A program made the translations under genes and the position numbers. A DNA stretch of 64,000 nt from Staphylococcus kloosii. GTDB taxonomy: Bacteria; Bacillota; Bacilli; Staphylococcales; Staphylococcaceae. The stretch covers positions 1,612,001-1,676,000 of the forward strand of contig NZ_CP027846.1 in the NCBI RefSeq assembly GCF_003019255.1, written 5' to 3'. Each line of letters begins with the position of its first letter. The stretch's first letter is position 1. The notes under the pieces are model-generated. The model saw only the letters and a program-made list of their open reading frames with translations, was not told where the DNA came from and searched no databases. Of this stretch, positions 1 to 8,706 are shown in pieces.

Positions 1-881
1 GATTTGTATCAATTATAGGTAGACCTAATGTAGGTAAATCTACATTCGTAAACAGAGTTATTGGACACAAAATTGCAATTATGTCTGATAAAGCACAAAC
101 AACTCGTAACAAAATTCAAGGTGTTATGACTGAAGAAGATGCACAAATTATCTTTTTAGATACACCAGGTATTCATAAACCAAAACACAAATTAGGCGAT
201 TACATGATGCGTGTCGCTAAAAATACATTATCAGAAATTGATGCTATCATGTTTATGGTTAATGTAGATGAAGGTATTGGCCGTGGCGATGAATTTATAA
301 TGGAAATGTTAAAATCTGTAAAGACACCTGTCTTTTTAGTGTTAAATAAAATCGATTTAGTACATCCAGATAAATTGATGCCAATAATTGAAGAATATCA
401 AACGTACATGGATTTCACTGAAATAGTACCTATGTCTGCATTAGAAGGACATAATGTCGATCACTTTTTAGGTGTACTTAAATCTTATTTACCTGAAGGA
501 CCAAAATATTATCCTGATGATCAAATCTCTGACCATCCCGAACAATTTGTAGTCGGTGAGCTTATTAGAGAAAAAATCTTACATCTTACTAGTGAAGAAA
601 TACCACACGCAATCGGTGTTAATGTAGACCGTATGGTTAAAGAAGATGAAGACAGAGTGCGAATTGAAGCTACGATATTCGTTGAACGTGACTCACAAAA
701 GGGTATTGTCATTGGTAAAGGTGGTAAAAAACTTAAAGAAGTTGGTAAACGCGCGCGTCAAGATATTGAACGACTACTTGGCTCAAAAGTATATTTAGAA
801 CTATGGGTTAAAGTTCAAAAAGATTGGCGTAATAAAGTGAATTTTATTCGTCAAATGGGTTATGTAGAAGACCAAGATTAA
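1..881 (+). CDS. era: GTPase Era, 5' end cut by window
   Basis: Era is an essential GTPase that binds the 3' end of 16S rRNA and helps mature the 30S subunit. The reading frame is open from base 3; only the first few codons lie outside. Visible in order: P-loop GRPNVGKST, switch motif DTPG, base-recognition NKID, SAL, then a C-terminal KH domain with GKGGKKLKEVG. About 292 residues are visible, against roughly 299 for the family. An ATG at 81 would start after the P-loop and is not the true start. recO follows 20 bases later, the usual staphylococcal order. Confidence 0.97.
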   Translation, partial: FVSIIGRPNVGKSTFVNRVIGHKIAIMSDKAQTTRNKIQGVMTEEDAQIIFLDTPGIHKPKHKLGDYMMRVAKNTLSEIDAIMFMVNVDEGIGRGDEFIMEMLKSVKTPVFLVLNKIDLVHPDKLMPIIEEYQTYMDFTEIVPMSALEGHNVDHFLGVLKSYLPEGPKYYPDDQISDHPEQFVVGELIREKILHLTSEEIPHAIGVNVDRMVKEDEDRVRIEATIFVERDSQKGIVIGKGGKKLKEVGKRARQDIERLLGSKVYLELWVKVQKDWRNKVNFIRQMGYVEDQD

Positions 882-901
882 TATAAGGATTGTGAGTTAA
901 C

Positions 902-1663
902 TTGTTAATCAAGCAAAAAGGAATAGTTATTAAATCAGTAGATTATGGCGAATCCGATAAAATCATTACAATCTTAAATGAACATGGTGCTAAAGTGCCG
1001 TTGATGGCTCGAAGAGTTAAAAAAAGTAAAAGTGGATTACAAGCTCATACACAATTATTTGTGTATGGGTTGTTTGTTTATTCAAAATGGAAAGGCATGG
1101 GGACAATAAGTTCAATAGATGTTATAGAACAAAATTATAATCTGAGATTAGATATTTATGAAAGTAGTTTTGCGAGTCTATGTACAGAAGTGATTGACCG
1201 TGCAATAGAACCTGAAGATGTATCTAAATCGAATTATGAGCTTTTACATTTCGTGTTATCCAAAATTAATGAAGGGGTCTCGGCACAACTAATGTCAGTT
1301 ATTGTTTTATTAAAAAATATGACTCACTTTGGTTTTAATGCCATTTTCGATAGATGTGTTGTTACGGATAGTAAAGACCAATCTAAACTCGCTGCATATA
1401 GTTTTAAGTTTGATGGGGCGATTTCAATGAATGTCTTAGATAGAGATCCACATGCACTCAAAATATCTAATAAAACATTATATCTTTTAACTTTATTACA
1501 GCAAATGCCAATTGCTAAAATGAACTCTTTAAATATCAATGATGCTATAGTAGATGAGATGTCCGAATTACTTATTATGTTATATCGAGAATACGCCGGA
1601 ATGTTTTTCAAAAGTCAAAAATTAATAAATCAATTACATCGACTTGATGATCAACGTGAATAA
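902..1663 (+). CDS. recO: DNA repair protein RecO
   Basis: RecO acts with RecF and RecR to load RecA onto SSB-coated gaps and anneals DNA strands. The 253-residue product has the family's N-terminal OB-fold segment (KGIVIKSVDYGESDKIITIL) and a helical C-terminus rich in leucine. The start is a TTG codon; the purine-rich AAGGATTGTGAG upstream is a loosely placed ribosome binding site. It follows era by 20 bases, so co-transcription is likely. Recognised from overall similarity to the staphylococcal protein. Confidence 0.93.
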   Translation: MLIKQKGIVIKSVDYGESDKIITILNEHGAKVPLMARRVKKSKSGLQAHTQLFVYGLFVYSKWKGMGTISSIDVIEQNYNLRLDIYESSFASLCTEVIDRAIEPEDVSKSNYELLHFVLSKINEGVSAQLMSVIVLLKNMTHFGFNAIFDRCVVTDSKDQSKLAAYSFKFDGAISMNVLDRDPHALKISNKTLYLLTLLQQMPIAKMNSLNINDAIVDEMSELLIMLYREYAGMFFKSQKLINQLHRLDDQRE

Positions 1664-1675
1664 GTCTAGGACAGA

Positions 1676-1923
1676 AATATTCTAGAAAGTAATAATATAG
1701 TGAAAATCCATTTTCTTTAAATTGTTCAATTACCTTACTACTATATATTTCAGTGTTTTTTCTCCACTCCAATGTAGACTTGTTAGCACTTGCTTCAATC
1801 TTAGCACCATATATGTATAGACTCTACAATATGATTTATACAATGTGCAATATCATTTTCTGGAATCAATACTTCAATATCAAGTGGTAGCGTTATTTGA
1901 GACATGTTATAATTTTTTTACAT
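1676..1923 (-). pseudogene. IS1182-family transposase remnant
   Basis: Read on the minus strand, the sequence opens with a ribosome binding site (GAGGTG) and ATG at 1923, where codon 2 is a stop (ATG TAA), then KNYN and MSQITLPLDIEVLIPENDIA, the typical N-terminus of IS1182/IS1272-type transposases. About 100 residues are then missing. A second block in another frame reads GAKIEASANKSTLEWRKN, matching the DGTKIEANANK catalytic-region signature of the family. Homology fades near 1676. Premature stop, internal deletion, frameshift and missing C-terminus show a long-dead copy. Confidence 0.75.
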
Positions 1924-2007
1924 AAGGCACCTCGTTAATTTAGTTTAGTGATGTTTATTAAATTATACGAGAGCGCTTTATTTTTTGTATAAAATTGGAA
2001 ATTTGTA

Positions 2008-2112
2008 ACGATTTTGTAAAGTGCTGACGCCTGAGGGAGTCGTATGAGTGAGAGACTACAGGCTCGAACCATACTATACTAAATCAAGGCAAGCATGCAC
2101 GAACAAAATCGT
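2008..2112. repeat. 105-bp element with 10-bp terminal inverted repeats
   Basis: The ends are perfect inverted repeats, ACGATTTTGT (2008-2017) and ACAAAATCGT (2103-2112). The core is much more GC-rich than its surroundings and contains its own GCCTG...CAGGC stem. It holds no reading frame. It resembles the small palindromic intergenic repeats common in staphylococcal chromosomes; whether it is dispersed in this genome cannot be judged from one copy. Confidence 0.5.
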
Positions 2113-2122
2113 AGATTATAAA

Positions 2123-2172
2123 AAATAACACCTCATTTTTACTGAATAAATCAGTAGAATAAGGTGTTATTT
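2123..2172. terminator. Long inverted repeat, possible bidirectional terminator
   Basis: AAATAACACCT and AGGTGTTATTT flank an inner ACTGA/TCAGT pair, giving a stem of about 16 pairs with a short loop. A-rich bases precede and T-rich bases follow it, but there is no clean T-tract. It may end recO transcripts. The rest of 1664-2356 holds only the transposase remnant, the 105-bp element and the glyS terminator. Confidence 0.4.
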
Positions 2173-2279
2173 AATTCGAGTTAGGAATTATGTCTCAGAT
2201 TTTTTTATAACTACAAGGACCGCTTTATGCTAGTACGTGTTGAATATTAATTATTTTAGTAGCAAACAAATATCAAAAA

Positions 2280-2330
2280 CAAAAAAATAGCCAATCAACG
2301 CGTTAAATTAGCGCGTGATTGGCTATTCAT
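2280..2330 (-). terminator. glyS rho-independent terminator
   Basis: On the minus strand AATAGCCAATCA...TGATTGGCTATT forms a stem containing inner CGCG pairs, followed by a run of T. It sits 27 bases after the glyS stop codon. Confidence 0.85.
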
Positions 2331-2356
2331 TATGATACAAAAGCAAATCTTATTAA

Positions 2357-3748
2357 TTAAAATTTAACTTTTTCAGCTAAGAATGCTTCTAATTCTTCAA
2401 TTGGCATACGAATTTGTTCCATTGTATCTCTATCTCTTACAGTTACTTTTTGATCTTCTAAAGAATCAAAATCGAAAGTAATACAATATGGTGTACCAAT
2501 TTCGTCTTGACGACGGTAACGTTTACCGATTGATTGTGATTCATCAAAATCAATTGAGAATTTAGTACTTAATTGTTCAAAGATTTTAATTGCTTCGCTA
2601 GATAATTTTTTACTTAAAGGTAATACCGCTGCTTTGTATGGCGCTAGGGCAGGGTGGAAATGTAATACTGTTCTAGCATCTTTACTTCCTTCAACACCTT
2701 CTTCATCGTATGCATCACATAAGAATGCTAATGTAACACGGTCAGCACCTAATGATGGTTCGATACAATAAGGAATGTATTTTTCGTTTGTTTCTTGATC
2801 ATGGTAAGTAAAGTCTTCACCAGAATGCTCACTATGTTTTTTCAAGTCGAAATCAGTACGGCTTGCAATCCCCCATAGTTCACCCCAACCGAATGGGAAA
2901 CGATATTCAATATCTGTTGTTGCATTTGAATAGTGAGATAATTCGTCTTCATCATGATCTCTTAAACGAGTGTTTTCTTCACTTAAGCCAAGATCTTTTA
3001 ACCATTCGCTAGCAAATGTTTTCCAATAGTTTTGCCATTCAATTTCTTCGCCAGGTTTACAGAAAAATTCTAATTCCATTTGTTCGAATTCACGTGTACG
3101 GAAAATAAAGTTACCTGGTGTGATTTCGTTACGGAAAGATTTACCGATTTGACCAATACCAAATGGTAATTTTTTACGCATAGTACGTTGAACATTTTTG
3201 TAGTTAACGAAAATACCTTGAGCAGTTTCAGGGCGTAAGAATAATTCGTTTGTTGAATCTTCAGTAACACCTTGGAAAGTTTTAAACATTAAGTTGAATT
3301 GACGGATATCAGTCCAGTTAGCTGTTCCACTTACAGGACATACAATGCCTTCTTCATCAATAATGCGTTTCATTTCATCAAAGCTTAAACCATCAGCAAC
3401 AAAATTTTCGTCACCTTTTTCGTTTAACATGTAATCTTCAATGATTTTATCGGCACGATATCTAATTTTACTATCTTTGTTGTCAATCATTGGATCATTA
3501 AAGTTCCCTAAATGTCCAGACGCTTCCCAAGTTTTAGGATTCATTAGGATAGCAGCGTCGATTCCGACGTTGTATGGTGATTGAGTAATAAATTTTTGCC
3601 ACCATGCTTTTTTAACGTTATTTTTTAATTCTACACCCAGTGGACCATAGTCCCATGTGTTTGATAGTCCTCCATAAATTTCACTACCAGGAAATACAAA
3701 GCCTCTATGCTTTGCTAATTGAACTACAGTATCCATATCTTTTGCCAT
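2357..3748 (-). CDS. glyS: Glycyl-tRNA synthetase (class II, dimeric type)
   Basis: Charges tRNA-Gly with glycine; single-chain alpha2 enzyme used by Gram-positive cocci. The 463-residue product shows the class II core (LRPETAQGIF, FRNEITPGNFIFRTREFEQMELEFF, EPSLGADR) followed by the anticodon-binding domain (LAPYKAAVLPL). The start is ATG at 3748 (MAKDMD), matching the S. aureus protein length; the frame stays open upstream to 3805, but that part lies in the T-box terminator. An in-frame TTG two codons earlier has tighter spacing to AAGGAG and is an alternative. Expression is controlled by the glycine T-box just upstream. Confidence 0.96.
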   Translation of the reverse strand: MAKDMDTVVQLAKHRGFVFPGSEIYGGLSNTWDYGPLGVELKNNVKKAWWQKFITQSPYNVGIDAAILMNPKTWEASGHLGNFNDPMIDNKDSKIRYRADKIIEDYMLNEKGDENFVADGLSFDEMKRIIDEEGIVCPVSGTANWTDIRQFNLMFKTFQGVTEDSTNELFLRPETAQGIFVNYKNVQRTMRKKLPFGIGQIGKSFRNEITPGNFIFRTREFEQMELEFFCKPGEEIEWQNYWKTFASEWLKDLGLSEENTRLRDHDEDELSHYSNATTDIEYRFPFGWGELWGIASRTDFDLKKHSEHSGEDFTYHDQETNEKYIPYCIEPSLGADRVTLAFLCDAYDEEGVEGSKDARTVLHFHPALAPYKAAVLPLSKKLSSEAIKIFEQLSTKFSIDFDESQSIGKRYRRQDEIGTPYCITFDFDSLEDQKVTVRDRDTMEQIRMPIEELEAFLAEKVKF

Positions 3749-3770
3749 TTTCAATTGCACTCCTTTTTTA

Positions 3771-4027
3771 CATAAAAACGCCCCAAGACAACGAAAAATA
3801 AACATACTTCATCATTGTCTTGGGACGAGTTATACTTTAATCACATTAAATGTGTTTAATATTATAGTTTTTAACCCGCGGTTCCACCCAAATTAGTGTA
3901 GTCACTCGCTTTTAATTTGATTCATAAATTTTTATTTATATGTGCCATTAAATAGTTGTTAAGCTCTCACTATCCTTAACTCGCTTACAATCTTTATTTT
4001 AATCTATAGATACTCTATTAGCAAGTA
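3771..4027 (-). promoter_or_regulatory. Glycine-specific T-box leader of glyS
   Basis: The minus strand carries the T-box hallmark GGGTGGAACCGCGGG (3873-3890 region), which pairs with uncharged tRNA acceptor ends in the antiterminator. It is followed by a strong terminator, CGTCCCAAGACAA...TTGTCTTGGGGCG with T-tract, at 3771-3826. A GGC triplet at 3946-3944 within the stem I region is a candidate glycine specifier codon. The architecture implies readthrough when uncharged tRNA-Gly accumulates. A TATAAT at 4033-4028 is a possible -10 element; no well-spaced -35 was seen. Confidence 0.9.
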
Positions 4028-4038
4028 ATTATATGTAT

Positions 4039-4067
4039 TTGTAGCTTGAGATAAATCAATGTATAAT
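4039..4067 (+). promoter_or_regulatory. Promoter of ccpN-ppsR
   Basis: TTGTAG (4039-4044), a 17-base spacer and TATAAT (4062-4067) make a good sigma-A promoter about 30 bases before the ccpN start site. Confidence 0.6.
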
Positions 4068-4097
4068 TAAAGTGTATGAATAAAGGGGTGAATCACA

Positions 4098-4721
4098 ATA
4101 GAACTGAGTAAAAGACAACAACAAATAGTTGAGATTGTTAAAAACAATGGCCCAATTACGGGTGAACATATTGCAGAACGTTTAGAATTAACTCGAGCTA
4201 CACTAAGACCTGATTTAGCTATACTAACAATGTCAGGCATATTAGAAGCAAGACCACGTGTTGGTTATTATTATCCTGGAAAACCAAAGAATAAATTAAT
4301 ATCTGAACAATTGAAAAAATATGTCGTCAAAGATTACTCATCACATCCAGTTGTTGTTAAAAGTGAAATGACTGTTTATGACGCAATTTGTACAATATTT
4401 CTTGAAGATGTAAGTACTTTATTTGTTATTAATGAACAAGGTGATTTTATCGGTGTATGTTCTAGAAAAGATTTATTAAGAGCGTCTATGATAGGCGAAG
4501 ACATACATACAATGCCAGTCAATATCATTATGACACGCATGCCAAATTTAAATTATATATTAGAAAACGAACGCGTAATTTACGCCGCAAATTTAATGAT
4601 CGAGAAAGAAATAGATTCATTACCTATTGTTAGTAAAAAAGACAACGGTAACTTTGAAGTAAAAGGTAGAATTTCTAAAACTACGATCACGAAAATTTTT
4701 GTGTCATTATTTAACGAATAG
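4098..4721 (+). CDS. ccpN: CcpN-type HTH/CBS-domain transcriptional regulator
   Basis: CcpN of Bacillus represses gluconeogenic genes on glucose. The 207-residue product has an N-terminal winged HTH (KRQQQIVEIVKNNGPITGEHIAERL, then LTRATLRPDLA) and two CBS domains (about residues 80-200). An in-frame TGA at 4089 bounds it upstream, and the first ATG (4230) would delete the entire HTH. Between them there is no ATG, GTG or TTG. The ribosome binding site GGGGTG (4085-4090) sits 7 bases before ATA at 4098, exactly where homologous proteins begin, so ATA is called as start; CTG at 4104 is the fallback. ppsR follows at once. Confidence 0.85.
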   Translation: MELSKRQQQIVEIVKNNGPITGEHIAERLELTRATLRPDLAILTMSGILEARPRVGYYYPGKPKNKLISEQLKKYVVKDYSSHPVVVKSEMTVYDAICTIFLEDVSTLFVINEQGDFIGVCSRKDLLRASMIGEDIHTMPVNIIMTRMPNLNYILENERVIYAANLMIEKEIDSLPIVSKKDNGNFEVKGRISKTTITKIFVSLFNE

Positions 4722-4733
4722 GTGGTATTTAAC

Positions 4734-5558
4734 ATGGAAAAAATTAATTTAATTGTTGCTTCTGACTCTGTAGGTGAAACAGCCGAATTAGTAGCAAGAG
4801 CCTGTATATCGCAATTCAATCCTAATCAATGCGAACATGAGATTATACGTTATCCTTATATAGAAGCGTTAGAGAATGTCGATGAAGTTATACAAGTAGC
4901 TTTAGATACGCAAGCAATCGTAATCTATACACTTGTTAAACCTGAAATCAGAAAATACATGGAAGCTAAAGTAAATGAATTAAGTATCCAGTCTGTCGAT
5001 ATTATGGGTCCACTTATGAATATATTATTAGATAGAATAGACGAACAACCTTATTTCGAACCTGGTTTAGTTCATAGATTAGACGAAGCATATTTCAAAA
5101 AAATTGATGCAATCGAATTTGCAGTTAAATATGATGATGGTAAAGACCCTAAAGGATTAGCTACTGCTGATATAGTACTTTTAGGTATTTCTCGAACATC
5201 TAAGACACCACTTTCTCAATATTTAGCGCATAAAAGCTATAAGGTGATGAATATTCCAATTGTTCCTGAAGTTACACCTCCAGACAATTTATTCGAAACA
5301 GACCCTTCTAAATGTATTGCACTAAAAATAAGTGAAGAAAAGTTAAATAGAATTCGTAAAGAGCGTTTACGCCAATTAGGATTGGGTGATAGCGCTAGAT
5401 ATGCAACTGAACAACGAATTAAGGAAGAACTGGATTATTTCCATGATTTAATTGATAGAATTGGATGTCCAGTTATCGATGTTTCAGACAAAGCAATTGA
5501 AGAAACTGCAAACGATATAATTAGCATCATTGAGCAAAATAATTTCAAAAAGGACTAA
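4734..5558 (+). CDS. ppsR: PpsR/YqfL-type pyruvate phosphate dikinase regulatory protein
   Basis: DUF299 family: bifunctional ADP-dependent kinase/pyrophosphorylase that acts on PPDK, or in Bacillus (YqfL) modulates CcpN activity. 274 residues, starting EKINLIVASDSVGETAELV, with the family P-loop GISRTSKTPLS near residue 150. ATG 4734 is chosen because AGGTGG lies 8 bases upstream; the frame is also open from a GTG at 4722. Its position directly behind ccpN matches the Bacillus ccpN-yqfL pair, so a role with CcpN is the safer inference. Confidence 0.9.
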   Translation: MEKINLIVASDSVGETAELVARACISQFNPNQCEHEIIRYPYIEALENVDEVIQVALDTQAIVIYTLVKPEIRKYMEAKVNELSIQSVDIMGPLMNILLDRIDEQPYFEPGLVHRLDEAYFKKIDAIEFAVKYDDGKDPKGLATADIVLLGISRTSKTPLSQYLAHKSYKVMNIPIVPEVTPPDNLFETDPSKCIALKISEEKLNRIRKERLRQLGLGDSARYATEQRIKEELDYFHDLIDRIGCPVIDVSDKAIEETANDIISIIEQNNFKKD

Positions 5559-5603
5559 TAACATTTATAATTATATAATTAATGTTTAATAAGGTGATGA
5601 ACT

Positions 5604-7388
5604 TTGCGAATCGAACAATCTGTTATTGATGAGATTAAAAATAAGACTGACATTTTAGACTTAGTCAGTGAATATGTGAAATTAGAAAAAAGAGGGCGCA
5701 ATTACATTGGTTTGTGTCCTTTTCATGATGAAAAGACGCCTTCATTTACTGTTTCTAAAGATAAACAAATTTGTCATTGTTTTGGTTGCAAAAAAGGCGG
5801 TAACGTTTTTCAATTTACTCAAGAAATTAAAGATATTTCTTTTACGGAAGCCGTACAGGAATTAGGTGCACGTGTTAATATTACCGTTGATACACAACAG
5901 GATAATCAATATCAAAATGAGGGTCATCAAATAGCGTCAGATGATTTGAAAATGATAGAAATGCATGAATTAATGCAACAATATTATCATTACGCCCTTA
6001 AAAAATCAGTCGAGGGTGAAGCAGCATTAGCATATTTAAAAGATAGAGGATTTACAGATGAGCTCATCGATGCACGTAAAATAGGCTATGCACCCAATAA
6101 TTCTCACTTTTGCCATGATTTTTTAGAGAAAAAAGGATATGATATTCAACTTGCTTATGAAGCGGGCTTACTATCTAGAAACGAAGAAAACTTTAGTTAT
6201 TATGATAGATTTAGAGACCGTATTATGTTTCCGTTAAATAATTCTCAAGGTAGAACTGTAGGCTACTCAGGACGAACTTATACAAACCAAGAACCAAAGT
6301 ATTTAAACTCCCCTGAAACACCTATCTTTCAAAAGAGAAGGTTGTTATATAATGTAGATTTGGCACGTAAAGCAATTCGTAAAAATGATGAAGCTATCTT
6401 ATTAGAAGGTTTTATGGATGTAATTAAGGCCGATCAAGCTGGTCTTAAACAAGTTATTGCGAGTATGGGGACACAAATTTCTCAAGATCATATAACTTTT
6501 TTAAAAAAGCTTACAAACAATATAACTTTAATGTTTGATGGTGACTTTGCAGGTAGTGAAGCCACATTAAAAACGGGTAATAATTTACTTAAACAAGGCT
6601 TCAATGTTTTTGTTGTTCAATTACCTAAAGATATGGATCCTGATGAATATATTGGTAAACATGGTGAAGAGGCATTCAATCATTATGTTGAACATGAAAA
6701 AAAAGCATTTATTCTTTACAAAGTAAATATGCATCAAGAAGAAATAGAAAATAATGACTTGGCTTATGAAAAATATTTAAAAGAAATAACGAACGATATT
6801 GCCTATATGTCTTCCACTATTTTAAGAAAAAAAGTTATCCAAGATGTGTCTGAAGTGTTTAAAGTCAATTTAGATAGTCTAAACAGTGAAATAGATAGTC
6901 AACAGTCTTATCATCAAGCACCATCTTATCAAGCACCGTCAGTACCACAATTTGCCAATTTGTCTAAAGAACAAAAAGCTGAGCGTGCTTTGCTCAAACA
7001 TTTTATGAATGATAAAGATACTTTTTTAAATTATCATCAGTTAATTGAGCCTGAAGACTTTACAAATGAGTATTTTAAGCGTATATTTATTACTTTACGC
7101 GAGTTTTACGCAGAGAATGATTCGTTTAGTATAAGTGACGTATTACAGTACATCGAAATTTCGGAAATTAAAGAAGCATTTATATCATTAGATAACTTTA
7201 TGATAAATGAAGAACCGTATGAAAACGAAATTGATGATTATATTAATACTATAACAAAATACAGAACCTCTGAAACGATAGAGTCGCTTAACAACAAATT
7301 AATAGAAGCTACTAGATTAGGGGATCAAGCTTTACAAAAACAATATTTAGAACGAATAGTAAACTTCAATAAAAATAGAATGAATTAA
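5604..7388 (+). CDS. dnaG: DNA primase
   Basis: Makes RNA primers for replication and binds the DnaB/DnaC helicase. 594 residues: CHC2 zinc finger with C38, H41, C59 and C62 (CPFH...CHCFGC), a Toprim catalytic core with ILLEGFMDV and LMFDGDFAG, a Gln/Pro/Ser-rich linker around residue 430-450 (QSYHQAPSYQAPS), and the C-terminal helicase-binding domain. The start is TTG, preceded by AAGGTGATG. Upstream of sigA as in the classic macromolecular synthesis operon of Bacillus. Confidence 0.97.
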   Translation: MRIEQSVIDEIKNKTDILDLVSEYVKLEKRGRNYIGLCPFHDEKTPSFTVSKDKQICHCFGCKKGGNVFQFTQEIKDISFTEAVQELGARVNITVDTQQDNQYQNEGHQIASDDLKMIEMHELMQQYYHYALKKSVEGEAALAYLKDRGFTDELIDARKIGYAPNNSHFCHDFLEKKGYDIQLAYEAGLLSRNEENFSYYDRFRDRIMFPLNNSQGRTVGYSGRTYTNQEPKYLNSPETPIFQKRRLLYNVDLARKAIRKNDEAILLEGFMDVIKADQAGLKQVIASMGTQISQDHITFLKKLTNNITLMFDGDFAGSEATLKTGNNLLKQGFNVFVVQLPKDMDPDEYIGKHGEEAFNHYVEHEKKAFILYKVNMHQEEIENNDLAYEKYLKEITNDIAYMSSTILRKKVIQDVSEVFKVNLDSLNSEIDSQQSYHQAPSYQAPSVPQFANLSKEQKAERALLKHFMNDKDTFLNYHQLIEPEDFTNEYFKRIFITLREFYAENDSFSISDVLQYIEISEIKEAFISLDNFMINEEPYENEIDDYINTITKYRTSETIESLNNKLIEATRLGDQALQKQYLERIVNFNKNRMN

Positions 7389-7415
7389 ATATAATAGTTA
7401 AGTATCATTGCATAT

Positions 7416-7445
7416 TTGACTATTGCTGGATTAACAATGTTTAAT
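7416..7445 (+). promoter_or_regulatory. Likely internal promoter for sigA
   Basis: TTGACT (7416-7421), 18-base spacer, TTTAAT (7440-7445), between dnaG and sigA. A TAGTAATAA/TTATTACTA inverted repeat lies further down, close to the sigA ribosome binding site. Confidence 0.45.
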
Positions 7446-7532
7446 ATGTGTCTTATTTGGAAATGAGTAGTAGTAATAAGCGTTCGTAATGATTATTATT
7501 ACTAGTTGATATTATATTCGGGAGGCCTTTTC

Positions 7533-8639
7533 ATGTCTGACAATAAAGTTAAAGTAAAAAAACAAACCATCGACCCATCTCTAACTTTAGAAGATGTTAA
7601 AAAACAATTGATCGAAAAAGGTAAAAAAGAAGGTCATCTTAGCCATGAAGAAATTGCAGAAAAACTGCAAAACTTTGAAATGGACCCAGACCACATGGAT
7701 GACTTCTTTGATCAACTAAACGATAACGATATTAGTTTAGTAAATGAAAAAGATAGTTCAGATACTGATGATAAAATTAACCCAAACGATTTAAGTGCGC
7801 CTCCAGGTGTTAAAATTAACGATCCAGTGCGTATGTATTTAAAAGAAATCGGGCGCGTTAATTTATTAAGTGCACAAGAAGAAATTGAATTGGCTAAAAA
7901 AATTGAAGAAGGCGATGAAATTGCTAAATCAAGATTAGCAGAAGCAAACTTACGTCTTGTTGTTAGTATCGCTAAAAGATATGTAGGCCGTGGCATGTTA
8001 TTCTTAGACTTAATACAAGAAGGTAACATGGGACTTATCAAAGCAGTAGAAAAATTCGACTTTAGTAAAGGGTTCAAGTTTTCTACTTACGCTACGTGGT
8101 GGATTCGACAAGCAATCACTCGTGCTATTGCTGACCAAGCTAGAACTATACGTATACCAGTTCATATGGTTGAAACGATTAATAAACTTATCCGTGTACA
8201 AAGACAATTACTACAAGATTTAGGCAGAGATCCAGCACCAGAAGAAATTGGTGAAGAAATGGATTTACCACCTGAAAAAGTACGTGAAATCTTAAAAATT
8301 GCACAAGAACCAGTTTCATTAGAAACACCAATCGGTGAAGAAGACGATAGTCATTTAGGTGATTTCATCGAAGACCAAGAAGCACAAAGTCCATCTGACC
8401 ATGCTGCTTATGAACTATTAAAAGAGCAATTAGAAGACGTACTTGATACATTGACAGACCGTGAAGAGAATGTCTTAAGATTACGTTTTGGTCTTGATGA
8501 TGGTAGAACTCGTACACTTGAAGAAGTAGGAAAAGTCTTTGGCGTTACTAGAGAACGTATTAGACAAATCGAGGCTAAAGCATTGAGAAAATTGAGACAT
8601 CCAAGTAGAAGTAAACGTCTTAAAGACTTTATGGATTAA
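7533..8639 (+). CDS. sigA: Primary sigma factor SigA (RpoD)
   Basis: Housekeeping sigma-70 factor directing RNA polymerase to TTGACA/TATAAT promoters. 368 residues: acidic region 1.1 at the N-terminus, region 1.2 (DPVRMYLKEIG), region 2 (RLVVSIAKRYVGRGM, KGFKFSTYATWWIRQAITRA), region 3, and the region 4.2 helix-turn-helix (TLEEVGKVFGVTRERIRQIEA). Start ATG 7533 has GGGAGG seven bases upstream. A strong terminator follows, so trmK is read separately or by readthrough. Confidence 0.98.
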   Translation: MSDNKVKVKKQTIDPSLTLEDVKKQLIEKGKKEGHLSHEEIAEKLQNFEMDPDHMDDFFDQLNDNDISLVNEKDSSDTDDKINPNDLSAPPGVKINDPVRMYLKEIGRVNLLSAQEEIELAKKIEEGDEIAKSRLAEANLRLVVSIAKRYVGRGMLFLDLIQEGNMGLIKAVEKFDFSKGFKFSTYATWWIRQAITRAIADQARTIRIPVHMVETINKLIRVQRQLLQDLGRDPAPEEIGEEMDLPPEKVREILKIAQEPVSLETPIGEEDDSHLGDFIEDQEAQSPSDHAAYELLKEQLEDVLDTLTDREENVLRLRFGLDDGRTRTLEEVGKVFGVTRERIRQIEAKALRKLRHPSRSKRLKDFMD

Positions 8640-8645
8640 TAATTG

Positions 8646-8683
8646 GGCTCTTTTGTACAACTACGTGCAAAAGAGTCTTTTTT
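8646..8683 (+). terminator. sigA terminator
   Basis: GGCTCTTTTG and CAAAAGAGTC form a 10-pair stem followed by a six-T run. Confidence 0.9.
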
Positions 8684-8706
8684 ACATTTATTAGAGGGGT
8701 AACGCA

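Noticed and set aside
3749..3805. N-terminal extension of glyS
   Set aside because: It is open reading frame only because it crosses the T-box terminator; homologues start at MAKDMD (3748).
7712..8077. 121-codon reading frame antisense to sigA
   Set aside because: Shadow of a highly conserved gene with no independent signals.
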